A DNA stretch of 64,000 nucleotides from Vibrio maritimus (lineage in GTDB: Bacteria; Pseudomonadota; Gammaproteobacteria; Enterobacterales; Vibrionaceae): positions 1,550,001-1,614,000 of the forward strand of contig NZ_CP090438.1 of assembly GCF_021441885.1 (NCBI RefSeq), read 5' to 3'. Shown one piece after another: positions 17,730-25,463 of the stretch. How positions within the stretch are numbered: the stretch's first letter is position 1; each line of letters begins with the position of its first letter. Made by a program: the position numbers and the translations under genes. The notes below the pieces were generated by a model. That model ran no database searches. It was not told the DNA's origin and worked only from the letters and a program-made list of their open reading frames with translations.

Positions 17730-19007
17730 ATGGCAAGAGAAACGGATTTGCTCAAAGCGTACGAACTATCTCAGCAAGCAAATGAGCACTTTGATCTAAC
17801 CGATAATAAACAGCAAAGAACGTTGTTACAGCTCGCCGAGCAGCTAGATGCTCTCGACGCATTATCGGTTGGTGATCTAAAACAGCTGGCGATTGAAGAG
17901 CAAGCTCCTCTTGAGTTTCGTTTGGCTGTGAAACTTGTCGATTCAAAACGGTTTGTGAGAACCATAGAGCAACCGATTAAAGTTGGTGTCGTGTTTGCGA
18001 TGTGGGGTGAGCATAACCGGCTAAATCCAAAGCAAGCACAAAACCCTAATGGTGAGGACTCGTTGAGAGTTAAAGCTGACCAGCTAGCTTGGATTACTAA
18101 AGACAGTCAAGTGAGTTGGCAACTCTATCCCGTTGATGACGGATGTCCTCATGATAGTGCGGGCATCGCTTCTGGTATCGTTAAAACGCTCGAACACCCC
18201 GAACGGGTTTCTGTGGTTCGTTTAGAAGACTATGTACATACGACTGAAGGTCCCTTAGCCAATTTAACGAGTGTCGATGACTCTCGCAAAGGGGGCGCGA
18301 TAGTATTGGGTTGCCAAAAAGCCCTGGAAGACGATGCGGAAGTCGTGGTGTATACCGACGCAGATAACTCAGTACACTTAGGTCAACTTGGATTGCTTCT
18401 TAAGCCTTACCTGACTGAAAACAAGCAAGTTGCTCTAGGCAATCGCAAACATCCAGAATCGATTCTCGTGAAGCAAGAAGAGAGATGGGGTGTAGGTATT
18501 AAGACCCTGCGTCACATGCAGCGCATGATTGGTGAGCAAATCTTTACTCAGGGCATTAAAGACACTCAAGCTGCGTTTAAACTTTACTCGCGCGATGCCC
18601 TAGAGGTCATCTTAAGAAATCCGACTGTCTATGACTTTTCATTTGATACAGACTGGATTTTAGCCGCGATGGAGTACAACAAGAGTATTACTACGGTCCC
18701 GTTCGCCTTTATTGACTCAGCTGCAGAGTCAGCTTCTATCGTACAAGGCCCAATGACGACGTGGTACACGTTATTAGAAGGGCTGGTCAAAGCGGTTAGG
18801 GCGAGACATGCCTCATACAGTCGTGATATGGCCAGAGTCTTCGACGAAGAAATTCACTCACACAAAGATTTGGAGCTTCTCATCGATAAACTGCCTACCG
18901 AGTTAGCGAATGTCGATGATAAGTCGCTAGGTGATCCTTCTATTATGTCGCCTAATCAGATGAAAGCTTGGATCAAGCAAGCGCGACTGGATGCGGTTCA
19001 GAGCTAA
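17730..19007 (+). CDS. GT-A fold glycosyltransferase (family 2-like), cytosolic
   Basis: The 425-residue protein has no transmembrane segments. Residues ~80-110 give the nucleotide-binding strand (IKVGVVFAMWGEHNRL) and SWQLYPVDDGC. The metal-binding D210-x-D212 lies in VVYTDADNSVHLGQL. DTQAAFKLYSRDALEVI and FDTDWILAAMEYN resemble the acceptor region of dolichyl-phosphate-mannose or glucosyl-3-phosphoglycerate synthase-like enzymes. A 147-bp gap separates it from the preceding run, so it may have its own promoter, and it ends in a strong hairpin at 19037-19066. It could start or prime the polymer, or make a mannosyl/glucosyl compound independently. The substrate is unknown. Confidence 0.85.
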   Translation: MARETDLLKAYELSQQANEHFDLTDNKQQRTLLQLAEQLDALDALSVGDLKQLAIEEQAPLEFRLAVKLVDSKRFVRTIEQPIKVGVVFAMWGEHNRLNPKQAQNPNGEDSLRVKADQLAWITKDSQVSWQLYPVDDGCPHDSAGIASGIVKTLEHPERVSVVRLEDYVHTTEGPLANLTSVDDSRKGGAIVLGCQKALEDDAEVVVYTDADNSVHLGQLGLLLKPYLTENKQVALGNRKHPESILVKQEERWGVGIKTLRHMQRMIGEQIFTQGIKDTQAAFKLYSRDALEVILRNPTVYDFSFDTDWILAAMEYNKSITTVPFAFIDSAAESASIVQGPMTTWYTLLEGLVKAVRARHASYSRDMARVFDEEIHSHKDLELLIDKLPTELANVDDKSLGDPSIMSPNQMKAWIKQARLDAVQS

Positions 19008-19036
19008 ATCTATTTTGAGTTATTGGAGTGAATAAA

Positions 19037-19066
19037 AATCGGCGATGGTCGTTACCATCGCCGATT
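19037..19066 (+). terminator. Perfect 13-bp hairpin after the GT-A gene
   Basis: The arms AATCGGCGATGGT and ACCATCGCCGATT enclose a 4-base loop, 29 bp after the glycosyltransferase stop. There is no long T-run on the plus strand. On the minus strand the hairpin follows the 65-aa ORF and is then followed by TTTTTATT. It may therefore terminate both convergent units. Confidence 0.75.
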
Positions 19067-19094
19067 CAATATCTGATAGGGTATGTCCGAGCGA

Positions 19095-19292
19095 CTAGTT
19101 CACGACTTTCACACCTTCGAGGAGTTTTCCACTTGCGAGCATGACAATAGCGGTATCCTGGGGATGTTCTTGTAGTTTTTGGTCGTGATGCTCGACTTCA
19201 ACCACTTCGCTGCCTAGTACAATGTGACCATTTCTATAGACACTTGAGTGTCCATTCGCGTTGAGTTTAACGTAATAGTTTGAGCTATCCAT
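19095..19292 (-). CDS. Small hypothetical protein (65 aa)
   Basis: The start at 19292 is chosen because GGAAAAGGAGTCTCT precedes it; the longer frame to 19349 has no such site. The product is soluble, beta-rich and acidic (NYYVKLNANGHSSVYRNG, EVVEVEHHDQ), with no signal peptide or membrane segment. It is convergent with the polysaccharide-locus glycosyltransferase and divergent from thrS. I do not recognise a family. Confidence 0.7.
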   Translation of the reverse strand: MDSSNYYVKLNANGHSSVYRNGHIVLGSEVVEVEHHDQKLQEHPQDTAIVMLASGKLLEGVKVVN

Positions 19293-19612
19293 AGAGACTC
19301 CTTTTCCATGCCCTTGAATATAATTTAGTCGTAATAAAGACGAAATCAAACCTTCATTTTAACCAGCATCGACTTATGTGAAGGCGAAGGGAAGGTCATT
19401 TAAAATGACAGGACTTGAAGCGATTCTTCGTTTTCGATTGTTATTTTATACACTTTGGTTAAAATGACCGCTTGCTCTGGATGAGGCATCCGTATTTGCT
19501 TCAAAAAGAACAGTTAATGATATTACATCGCGGCAATTTGTTTTCTATAAAGTTGCCAGACATTAATGCATGTCTTGCTTGGTGTGCAAGACCACTGTAA
19601 ATAGGACTATAC
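19293..19612 (+). promoter_or_regulatory. thrS promoter and leader region
   Basis: This is a 320-bp non-coding stretch between the 65-aa ORF and thrS. It must contain the thrS promoter. Near its 3' end are two hairpins: GGCAA/TTGCC around 19534-19559 and the anticodon-arm mimic at 19572-19592. Two stacked hairpins in this position resemble the E. coli thrS translational operator. I see no ORF in it. Confidence 0.6.
19572..19592 (+). promoter_or_regulatory. thrS translational operator: tRNA-Thr anticodon-arm mimic
   Basis: A 7-bp stem (GTCTTGC with GCAAGAC) closes a 7-base loop TTGGTGT. Numbered as an anticodon loop, positions 34-36 read GGT, the anticodon of tRNA-Thr(GGU), with U at 33. It lies 20 bases before the thrS ATG, just upstream of the ribosome-binding site TAGGAC. 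E. coli ThrRS represses its own translation by binding a similar operator hairpin. The mimicry is seen directly; repression here is inferred. Confidence 0.7.
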
Positions 19613-21538
19613 ATGCCTGTAATTACTCTTCCTGACGGTAGCCAACGTCAATTTGATAACCCAGTATCCACTATGGATGTCGCTCTATCTATCGGCCCTG
19701 GTCTTGCGAAAGCAACCATCGCTGGTCGTGTAGATGGTGAGCGCGTTGATGCGTGTGATCTGATTGAAAACGACGCAAGCCTAGAAATCATCACGGCGAA
19801 AGACGATGACGGTCTTGAGATTGTTCGCCACTCTTGCGCTCACTTGCTTGGTCATGCGATTAAGCAGCTTTACCCAGACGTTAAAATGGCTATCGGTCCA
19901 ACGATCGACAGCGGTTTCTATTATGACGTTGATTTAGACCACTCTTTGACAATGGAAGACGTGGAAAAAATCGAAAAGCGCATGAAAGAGCTAGCGAAAA
20001 CCAAGTATCAAGTTATCAAGAAAAAGGTTAGCTGGCAGGAAGCTCGCGACACATTTGAAAGTCGCGGCGAAACGTACAAGATGGAAATCCTAGACGAGAA
20101 CGTATCTAAAGACGATCGTCCAGGTCTTTACCATCACGAAGAATACATCGATATGTGTCGTGGCCCTCACGTGCCAAACATGAGCTTCTGTCAGCACTTT
20201 AAACTGCTGAACGTAGCGGGCGCATATTGGCGTGGTAACAGTGACAACAAGATGCTTCAACGTATCTACGGTACTGCATTCCACGATAAGAAAGCTCTTA
20301 AGGCGCACCTAACTCGCCTAGAAGAAGCGGCAAAGCGTGACCACCGTAAAATTGGTAAGCAGCTGGATCTATTCCACATGCAGCAAGAAGCACCGGGTAT
20401 GGTGTTCTGGCACCACAACGGTTGGTCAGTATTCCGTGACCTAGAAGTATTCATCCGTGAAAAACTGACTGAATACGGTTACCAAGAAGTAAAAGGTCCA
20501 CTAATGATGGACCGCGTTCTATGGGAACGTTCTGGTCACTGGGACAAATACGCAGATGCGATGTTCACGACGTCTTCAGAGAACCGTGAGTACGCTATCA
20601 AGCCAATGAACTGTCCAGGTCACGTTCAGATCTTTAACCAAGGTCTTAAGTCTTACCGTGATCTACCACTACGTATGGCAGAGTTCGGTTCTTGTCACCG
20701 TAACGAGCCATCAGGTGCACTTCACGGCATTATGCGTGTTCGTGGCTTTACTCAAGATGACGCTCACGTGTTCTGTACTGAGAGCCAAATTCAAGACGAA
20801 GTAACGTCTTGCATCAAGATGGTTTACGATACGTACAACACGTTCGGATTTGATAACATCGTAGTGAAACTATCGACTCGTCCAGAAAAGCGTGTTGGTA
20901 GTGATGAAATTTGGGATCGCTCTGAAGAAGCACTAAAACAATCTCTTGAAGCAATGGGCATCGCTTATGAAATTCAAGAAGGTGAGGGTGCGTTCTACGG
21001 TCCTAAGATCGAATTCACACTATATGACTGCCTAGATCGTGCATGGCAATGTGGTACAGTTCAGCTAGACTTCAACCTACCGGGTCGTCTAGGTGCAACT
21101 TACGTGGATGAAAACAACGAACGTCAAGTTCCTGTTATGATTCACCGTGCAATCCTAGGTTCTCTTGAGCGTTTCATCGGTATTCTTATCGAAGAATACG
21201 CTGGCTTCTTCCCAACGTGGTTGTCGCCAGAACAGGCTGTTATCATGAATATCACTGACAAACAGTCGGATTATGTCCAAGAAGTAACACAAAAACTGCA
21301 AAAAAGTGGAATTAGAGCCAAAGCGGACTTGAGAAATGAGAAGATTGGCTTTAAAATCCGCGAACATACTTTGAAGCGTATCCCGTACATGCTTGTTTGT
21401 GGCGACCAAGAAATGGAAGCTGGCGAAATCGCAGTACGTACACGCAAAGGTAAAGACCTCGGCAAATTTAAAGTGGATGACCTCATTTCATACATCCAAG
21501 ACGAGGTTTCAAGCCGTAAGCTCAATCTGGAGGAATAA
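19613..21538 (+). CDS. thrS: Threonine--tRNA ligase
   Basis: A class II aminoacyl-tRNA synthetase of 641 residues, close to the E. coli length. The order is an N-terminal TGS domain ([19 protein letters not shown]), the editing domain with [11 protein letters not shown] (HxxxH near residue 73) and YYDVD, the catalytic domain, and the C-terminal anticodon-binding domain. The catalytic domain has motif 2 [31 protein letters not shown] and the zinc-binding Cys in MNCPGH. It charges tRNA-Thr in the cytoplasm and clears mischarged Ser-tRNA-Thr. It heads the thrS-infC-rpmI-rplT unit; infC begins 3 bases after its stop. The leader hairpin at 19572 probably mediates autoregulation. Confidence 0.99.
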   Translation: MPVITLPDGSQRQFDNPVSTMDVALSIGPGLAKATIAGRVDGERVDACDLIENDASLEIITAKDDDGLEIVRHSCAHLLGHAIKQLYPDVKMAIGPTIDSGFYYDVDLDHSLTMEDVEKIEKRMKELAKTKYQVIKKKVSWQEARDTFESRGETYKMEILDENVSKDDRPGLYHHEEYIDMCRGPHVPNMSFCQHFKLLNVAGAYWRGNSDNKMLQRIYGTAFHDKKALKAHLTRLEEAAKRDHRKIGKQLDLFHMQQEAPGMVFWHHNGWSVFRDLEVFIREKLTEYGYQEVKGPLMMDRVLWERSGHWDKYADAMFTTSSENREYAIKPMNCPGHVQIFNQGLKSYRDLPLRMAEFGSCHRNEPSGALHGIMRVRGFTQDDAHVFCTESQIQDEVTSCIKMVYDTYNTFGFDNIVVKLSTRPEKRVGSDEIWDRSEEALKQSLEAMGIAYEIQEGEGAFYGPKIEFTLYDCLDRAWQCGTVQLDFNLPGRLGATYVDENNERQVPVMIHRAILGSLERFIGILIEEYAGFFPTWLSPEQAVIMNITDKQSDYVQEVTQKLQKSGIRAKADLRNEKIGFKIREHTLKRIPYMLVCGDQEMEAGEIAVRTRKGKDLGKFKVDDLISYIQDEVSSRKLNLEE

Positions 21539-21541
21539 GCT

Positions 21542-22093
21542 ATTAAAGGCGGAAGACGTGGCCAACAACCGGCCAAACAAAACCAGCATCGTTTAAACGG
21601 TGAAATTCGTGGCGTTCGTGAAGTTCGTCTAACAGGTGCAGATGGTGAATCTGTTGGTGTTGTTTCTATTCAAGAAGCACTAGATGCAGCTGCAGAAGCT
21701 GGTATGGATCTCGTAGAGATCAGCCCTAACGCCGAGCCACCAGTTTGTCGTGTGATGGACTATGGCAAGTTCCTCTTCGAGAAGAGCAAAGCTGCGAAAG
21801 AGCAGAAGAAGAAGCAAAAGCAGATCCAGATTAAGGAAGTAAAATTCCGTCCTGGAACTGATATTGGAGACTATCAGGTAAAACTACGCAACCTGACTCG
21901 TTTCCTAGAAGACGGCAACAAAGTGAAGGTAACAATTCGCTTCCGTGGCCGTGAAATGGCTCACCAAGACATTGGTGTCGACGTTCTTAACCGTCTGAAA
22001 GAAGATACTGTAGATTTAGCTGTAGTAGAATCTTTCCCGACTAAGATCGAAGGCCGCCAAATGATCATGGTATTGGCCCCTAAGAAGAAGTAA
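21542..22093 (+). CDS. infC: Translation initiation factor IF-3 (AUU start)
   Basis: The gene starts at the ATT of 21542-21544 ([20 protein letters not shown]), with GGAGG at 21529-21533 inside the end of thrS. It gives 183 residues with the IF3 N-domain ([15 protein letters not shown]), a lysine-rich linker ([24 protein letters not shown]) and the C-domain. The rare AUU start is the known device by which IF3 controls its own synthesis, because IF3 rejects non-canonical start codons. A search restricted to ATG/GTG/TTG would begin it falsely at 21704. It binds the 30S subunit and polices initiator tRNA and start codons. Confidence 0.98.
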   Translation: MKGGRRGQQPAKQNQHRLNGEIRGVREVRLTGADGESVGVVSIQEALDAAAEAGMDLVEISPNAEPPVCRVMDYGKFLFEKSKAAKEQKKKQKQIQIKEVKFRPGTDIGDYQVKLRNLTRFLEDGNKVKVTIRFRGREMAHQDIGVDVLNRLKEDTVDLAVVESFPTKIEGRQMIMVLAPKKK

Positions 22094-22113
22094 TTAACGG
22101 CTTTACAAGTAAG

Positions 22114-22145
22114 AAAACCTAGCCGTTCTCGAATGGCTAGGTTTT
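22114..22145 (+). terminator. Hairpin between infC and rpmI
   Basis: AAAACCTAGCC and GGCTAGGTTTT form an 11-bp stem with a 10-base loop, followed by GTTCG. It may act as a partial terminator or attenuator that sets the ratio of IF3 to the ribosomal proteins. The TTTT is part of the stem rather than a free tail. Confidence 0.6.
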
Positions 22146-22197
22146 GTTCGCCCTAATTACTATTGTTTAACAACTCAACAATGCGGAGTTATTCATC

Positions 22198-22392
22198 ATG
22201 CCTAAGATGAAAACCAACAAAGGTGCTGCTAAGCGTTTTAAGAAAACTGCTGGTGGTATTAAATTTAAGCACGCTACAAAACGTCACATTCTGACTAAGC
22301 GTACTACTAAGAACAAGCGTCAGCTTCGTCCAAATGCAATCCTTCCTAAGTGTGAAGTGGCTGCAGTTGTTCGTATGATGCCATACGCTTAA
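22198..22392 (+). CDS. rpmI: 50S ribosomal protein L35
   Basis: The protein has 64 residues and is strongly basic, beginning [17 protein letters not shown], which is diagnostic for L35. It has the typical length and position between infC and rplT. In E. coli the rpmI-rplT message is repressed by L20 binding an upstream structure; the infC-rpmI spacer here would be where to look for it. Confidence 0.99.
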   Translation: MPKMKTNKGAAKRFKKTAGGIKFKHATKRHILTKRTTKNKRQLRPNAILPKCEVAAVVRMMPYA

Positions 22393-22433
22393 TTCTTTTT
22401 AGTTTATCAATCGTTTAGTTTAGGAGAGACATA

Positions 22434-22787
22434 ATGCCTCGCGTAAAACGTGGTGTACAAGCTCGTGCACGTCATAAGAAAGTTCTAAAACAAGCTAAAG
22501 GTTACTACGGTGCACGTTCACGTGTTTACCGCGTAGCTTTCCAAGCAGTTACTAAAGCTGGTCAATACGCTTACCGTGACCGTCGCAACAAGAAACGTCA
22601 ATTCCGTCAACTGTGGATTGCACGTATCAACGCGGCATCTCGTCAAAATGGTCTATCTTACAGCCGTTTCATCAACGGTCTTAAGAAAGCATCTATCGAG
22701 ATCGATCGTAAGATCCTTGCTGATATCGCGGTATTCGACAAAGCTGCATTCGCAGTTCTAGTTGAAAAAGCGAAAGCTGCTCTTTAA
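22434..22787 (+). CDS. rplT: 50S ribosomal protein L20
   Basis: The protein has 117 residues and begins [20 protein letters not shown], the L20 signature, with [12 protein letters not shown] and [12 protein letters not shown] following. It is an early assembly protein of the large subunit and, in E. coli, the repressor of its own operon. GGAGAG precedes the ATG. It is the last gene of the conserved block and marks the usual Vibrio superintegron junction. Confidence 0.99.
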   Translation: MPRVKRGVQARARHKKVLKQAKGYYGARSRVYRVAFQAVTKAGQYAYRDRRNKKRQFRQLWIARINAASRQNGLSYSRFINGLKKASIEIDRKILADIAVFDKAAFAVLVEKAKAAL

Positions 22788-22806
22788 TTAGCAGTTTAGG
22801 TCTATG

Positions 22807-22835
22807 TAAAAGGGGAGCGTAAGCTCTCCTTTTTT
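22807..22835 (+). terminator. Intrinsic terminator of the thrS-rplT operon
   Basis: AGGGGAGC and GCTCTCCT pair (one G-T wobble) around a GTAA loop, with AAAA before and TTTTTT after. It lies 20 bp beyond the rplT stop. Confidence 0.9.
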
Positions 22836-22865
22836 GTATCTAAAGAATGTTCGACAACGGGCTTT

Positions 22866-23416
22866 TTACGCCACTTGCACCTCGATTAATGAGGACAGCA
22901 ACTCTCTTCCTACACCATCCCCCAGTTCTTATTGCCTTTCGCTCTCCAAATTCTTAGAGCACCATAATCAAAGTCGATATCGTGATAACGAAGCCGTAAG
23001 CATTCCATCAACCGTAAGCCAGACCCATACATCAGCTGAGCAGGTAACAGGAAATGCGGCAGCATATTGGAAAGCAAATTTGTTACCTCCTTGACGGTGA
23101 GTACTGTTGGCAACTTTTTGTTCTTGTTTGACTTCTTAAAGCGCATGTTTACATCGATAGGTTTGTGTATCACGTGCTTGTACGGAAACACCAGCGCATT
23201 AAGCGCTTGGTTTTGAGAGCGCATAGCCAGGTTTCGATCAGTCACTAAATGTGAGAGAAACTCTTCTACTTCTCTAGTACCCATCTCACTGGGATGGCGC
23301 TTATTGTGATAAACAATGTATTGAAGTATCCAAGATAGGTACGCCTCAATAGTTTTCTTAGCGTAATGCCTAGTCTGCATAAACTCACGAATGTAGCTCA
23401 AAAATGGCGATTTCAT
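22866..23416 (-). pseudogene. intI: Integron integrase IntI, frameshifted and C-terminally truncated
   Basis: From the ATG at 23416 the frame gives 168 residues with the tyrosine-recombinase N-terminal domain (FMQTRHYAKKTIEAYLSWI) and the start of the catalytic domain. The first catalytic Arg is present in MYGSGLRLMECLRLRY. The frame then breaks in ...AKGNKN-WGMV-stop at 22910. In the next frame, GRELLSSLIEVQVA (22866-22910) looks like the continuation expected after RTVTL in IntI proteins, and that frame also stops. Functional integrases are about 320 residues. The HxxR motif and the catalytic Tyr are gone, so the enzyme cannot recombine. The orientation, facing rplT and with the array reading away, is the standard Vibrio layout. 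The frameshift remnant is my reading by eye. Confidence 0.88.
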
Positions 23417-23430
23417 ACCTAACCTTAATG

Positions 23431-23446
23431 CTGTTTTTATGTACAG
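23431..23446 (-). promoter_or_regulatory. LexA (SOS) box of the intI promoter
   Basis: CTGTTTTTATGTACAG matches the LexA consensus CTGT-N8-ACAG perfectly and begins 15 bp upstream of the intI start codon. SOS control of integron integrases is established in Vibrio. Here the operator outlives the enzyme. Confidence 0.8.
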
Positions 23447-23559
23447 TGTCTAAAGCCTAACGACAGAACTCCAACTTATACGGAATAAATCCGCTTTTTG
23501 TGATATGCAACAAATTTAAACGTTACTAAATGTATGATTTTCATCATGTAATCATCTAA

Positions 23560-23637
23560 CATGGTTGGATTCTATAGATTTAGAAGGCGGTAGCGTGGAA
23601 GGAAGTACGGAAAAAGTCCGTCTATAAAGCGTTATGT
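23560..23637 (+). other. attI-like site and junction with the first cassette
   Basis: The core site GTTATGT at 23631-23637 lies between the intI promoter region and the first cassette ORF. The cleavage point G|TT marks the first cassette boundary. The left limit is approximate because attI has no strong consensus outside the core. Confidence 0.55.
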
Positions 23638-23650
23638 GTTAGGAGATAGA

Positions 23651-24100
23651 ATGAGTGTATCGCTAAATGATATTTCAGATGTTGCGACGACTACTGCTGC
23701 AGTAATTGCAGCGATCAGTCTTGGGGTCAGTGCATTCCAGACTCGACTCTCGCGTCGAATAGCAGAAACAGCTTTTGAAGATAGTATTGATCAACAATAT
23801 AGAGACTTGGCAAAAGAAATCCCCGTTGATGTCTTAATTGATAAATGTACAGATTTGAGCAATGACACAAGGGAAGTGATTTTTAACTATTTGGATCTTT
23901 GCAATCAGCAAATATACCTACGCGCTAAAGGCAGAGTTAGTGAAGAACGCTGGATAGATTGGCGCGATGGAATACAAGAGAATTTAAGCAAGCACGGCTT
24001 CAATTTGATTTGGACTGAAGTCAAAGGCAAAGCTTCATTTTCATATTTAGAACGACTTGAAAACGAGACATTTACAAGCGATCCAATGCGCTGGAAATAA
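23651..24100 (+). CDS. Cassette 1: hypothetical membrane-anchored protein
   Basis: The 149-residue product starts at the ATG at 23651 (AGGAGATAG leader, 14 bp after the attI core). One N-terminal transmembrane helix (~11-30, TTTAAVIAAISLGVSAF) is followed by a cytosolic helical, acidic domain ending ...EVKGKASFSYLERLEN. No family is recognised. As the first cassette it is in the best place to be read from an attI-side promoter. Confidence 0.75.
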   Translation: MSVSLNDISDVATTTAAVIAAISLGVSAFQTRLSRRIAETAFEDSIDQQYRDLAKEIPVDVLIDKCTDLSNDTREVIFNYLDLCNQQIYLRAKGRVSEERWIDWRDGIQENLSKHGFNLIWTEVKGKASFSYLERLENETFTSDPMRWK

Positions 24101-24102
24101 AC

Positions 24103-24228
24103 ACATAACAAACTGTTTAAGAGTGATTCGCAACGCGTGGCATTTTTACTATGCGTTGCGCTTAGTGATTAAGGTGTTATGCGGGAGCTTCGGTATTGCG
24201 TTGCTCACACCTTAACAGGGCGTTATGT
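24103..24228 (+). repeat. attC site 1 (126 bp, VCR-like)
   Basis: It begins ACATAAC and ends GTTATGT, with the long imperfect dyad and inner motif GATTCGCAACGCGTGGC typical of Vibrio repeats. It closes cassette 1. Confidence 0.9.
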
Positions 24229-24242
24229 GCTACGAGGAATAA

Positions 24243-24902
24243 ATGAAAGAAAATTCTGTTAATGAAATGGCTGCAACCTTGTTAAATAAGCCAGCGTGGT
24301 CTGATTTAGAATATTATGTAGTTGTCATATTGCTAGTGCTGATACTAGGCTCTCTCTTAGCTTTCTTTAAAGCATTGTACTCAGAGAAGGCTAAATTTTC
24401 AGCAATTAAATCTAGCTTGGATACCATTAAATTACAGACTGAGTTAACAGCCAACGTAACTGAAACGATAAAGAATGACTTGGAATATAAGTCATGGAAT
24501 CGAAAAGAAATACTACAAGTTCGAAGGACTAAACTGGAAGAGTATTTTCTTCTCATGTCTGCACTGAATAATGCATTAAATAGCGAACTGCTACACAAGT
24601 TATTTGGTGCGGAAGCTAATTATGACCCGCAATGTTATGATAAAGCTAATATGATTCAAGCTTTGTATCTGCCTGAGTTGGCTAGTGAGCATCATGAGGT
24701 GTCTAAAGCTGTTCATGATTTTACATCTTGGATAGCTGAGGGGTTATTTATTAAAGCAGAACTAGCATCTAAAGGGGTTCAGAATCCAATGCCAACGAAA
24801 GAGTATATGGAAAAGCAGCCAGAGTTAATTGCAGCTCTAGTCAAGCCTATTGCAAACGTTTTGCTTAAGTCTCGGGAGTTAGCGAAAGAGTTAAACACAT
24901 AA
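24243..24902 (+). CDS. Cassette 2: hypothetical membrane protein with coiled-coil segment
   Basis: The 219-residue protein has one transmembrane helix (~23-42, VVVILLVLILGSLLAFFKAL). A helical region with heptad character follows (~50-95, TIKLQTELTANVTETIKNDLEYKS), and then a soluble helical domain. CGAGGAATAA precedes the ATG, 15 bp after the attC core. It is similar in layout to other single-anchor cassette proteins. No family is recognised. Confidence 0.75.
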   Translation: MKENSVNEMAATLLNKPAWSDLEYYVVVILLVLILGSLLAFFKALYSEKAKFSAIKSSLDTIKLQTELTANVTETIKNDLEYKSWNRKEILQVRRTKLEEYFLLMSALNNALNSELLHKLFGAEANYDPQCYDKANMIQALYLPELASEHHEVSKAVHDFTSWIAEGLFIKAELASKGVQNPMPTKEYMEKQPELIAALVKPIANVLLKSRELAKELNT

Positions 24903-25000
24903 CAAAAACATCAAGTTGACGCGTTTTGCTCGGCGTTTTTGGTTTGAAGTGCGGTGCGCTTGGTGAGTTAATCATGGCGCAACTTATGTTGGCGTTAGTT
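24897..25000 (+). repeat. attC site 2 (104 bp, short class)
   Basis: It begins ACATAAC and ends GTTAGTT, with the inner stretch TTTTTGGTTTGAAGT. It is shorter than sites 1, 4, 5 and 7 and of a different sequence family. Confidence 0.82.
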
Positions 25001-25019
25001 GCACTTAGAAATTTACTGG

Positions 25020-25265
25020 TCACATCACTATCTCGTTAGCTACGCAGCGATAAGCCCCACTGCTTAACTTTCTTTCCGGTGGCAGCGTGAAAGCGTAATT
25101 CGCTTTGGCAATCGAGGTTTCGCGGCACTGCTTTTTGTGTCCGTCCGTGAGCAACAGAAGTGACATCTTCCTTAACCTGTTTTTCAGTGACTTCGGTGGT
25201 TTCTTTTTTGCGCCAACTCGCATTAATCGAAATATGTCAGTTCTGTCAGCTATCAAGCACGGCAT
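25020..25265 (-). CDS. Cassette 3: reverse-oriented ORF of doubtful coding status
   Basis: The cassette between 25000 and 25440 has no plausible plus-strand gene. On the minus strand an ATG-initiated 81-codon frame exists (MPCLIADRTDIFRLMRV). An overlapping minus-strand frame without an ATG reads INASWRKKETTEVTEKQ then VKEDVTSVAHGRTQKAV, a peptide I recall seeing translated from many Vibrio cassettes. A sequence conserved in more than one frame points to selection on DNA or RNA, such as a promoter, rather than on a protein. Coding is therefore uncertain. Confidence 0.3.
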   Translation of the reverse strand: MPCLIADRTDIFRLMRVGAKKKPPKSLKNRLRKMSLLLLTDGHKKQCRETSIAKANYAFTLPPERKLSSGAYRCVANEIVM

Positions 25266-25334
25266 GGTGATAGTAATTTAGATTGCGGTAAGCAATGAGT
25301 ATCTTGGCGTAAGTAAGGGAATAGGGGCGTAGGC

Positions 25335-25440
25335 AACTAACAAATTACTCAAACGGACGCTATACGTGTGTCGCTTTTGGTTTGAAGTTTAGAGTGTTTG
25401 GTAAGGTTAGTCGTACGCGCTGTTTAGCAAAGCGTTATAT
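25335..25440 (+). repeat. attC site 3 (106 bp, short class)
   Basis: It begins AACTAAC and ends GTTATAT and contains TTTTGGTTTGAAG, like attC sites 2 and 6. It closes the reverse-ORF cassette. Confidence 0.82.
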
Positions 25441-25463
25441 TTACAATCAAGGTCAGGTGAAAT

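Noticed and set aside
21704..22093. Internal ATG start for infC
   Set aside because: It would remove the conserved IF3 N-terminal domain. The upstream AUU at 21542 with GGAGG gives the full-length protein.
22834..23094. 86-codon plus-strand ORF after rplT
   Set aside because: It lies antisense to the integrase remnant and overlaps the rplT terminator, with no homology signal.
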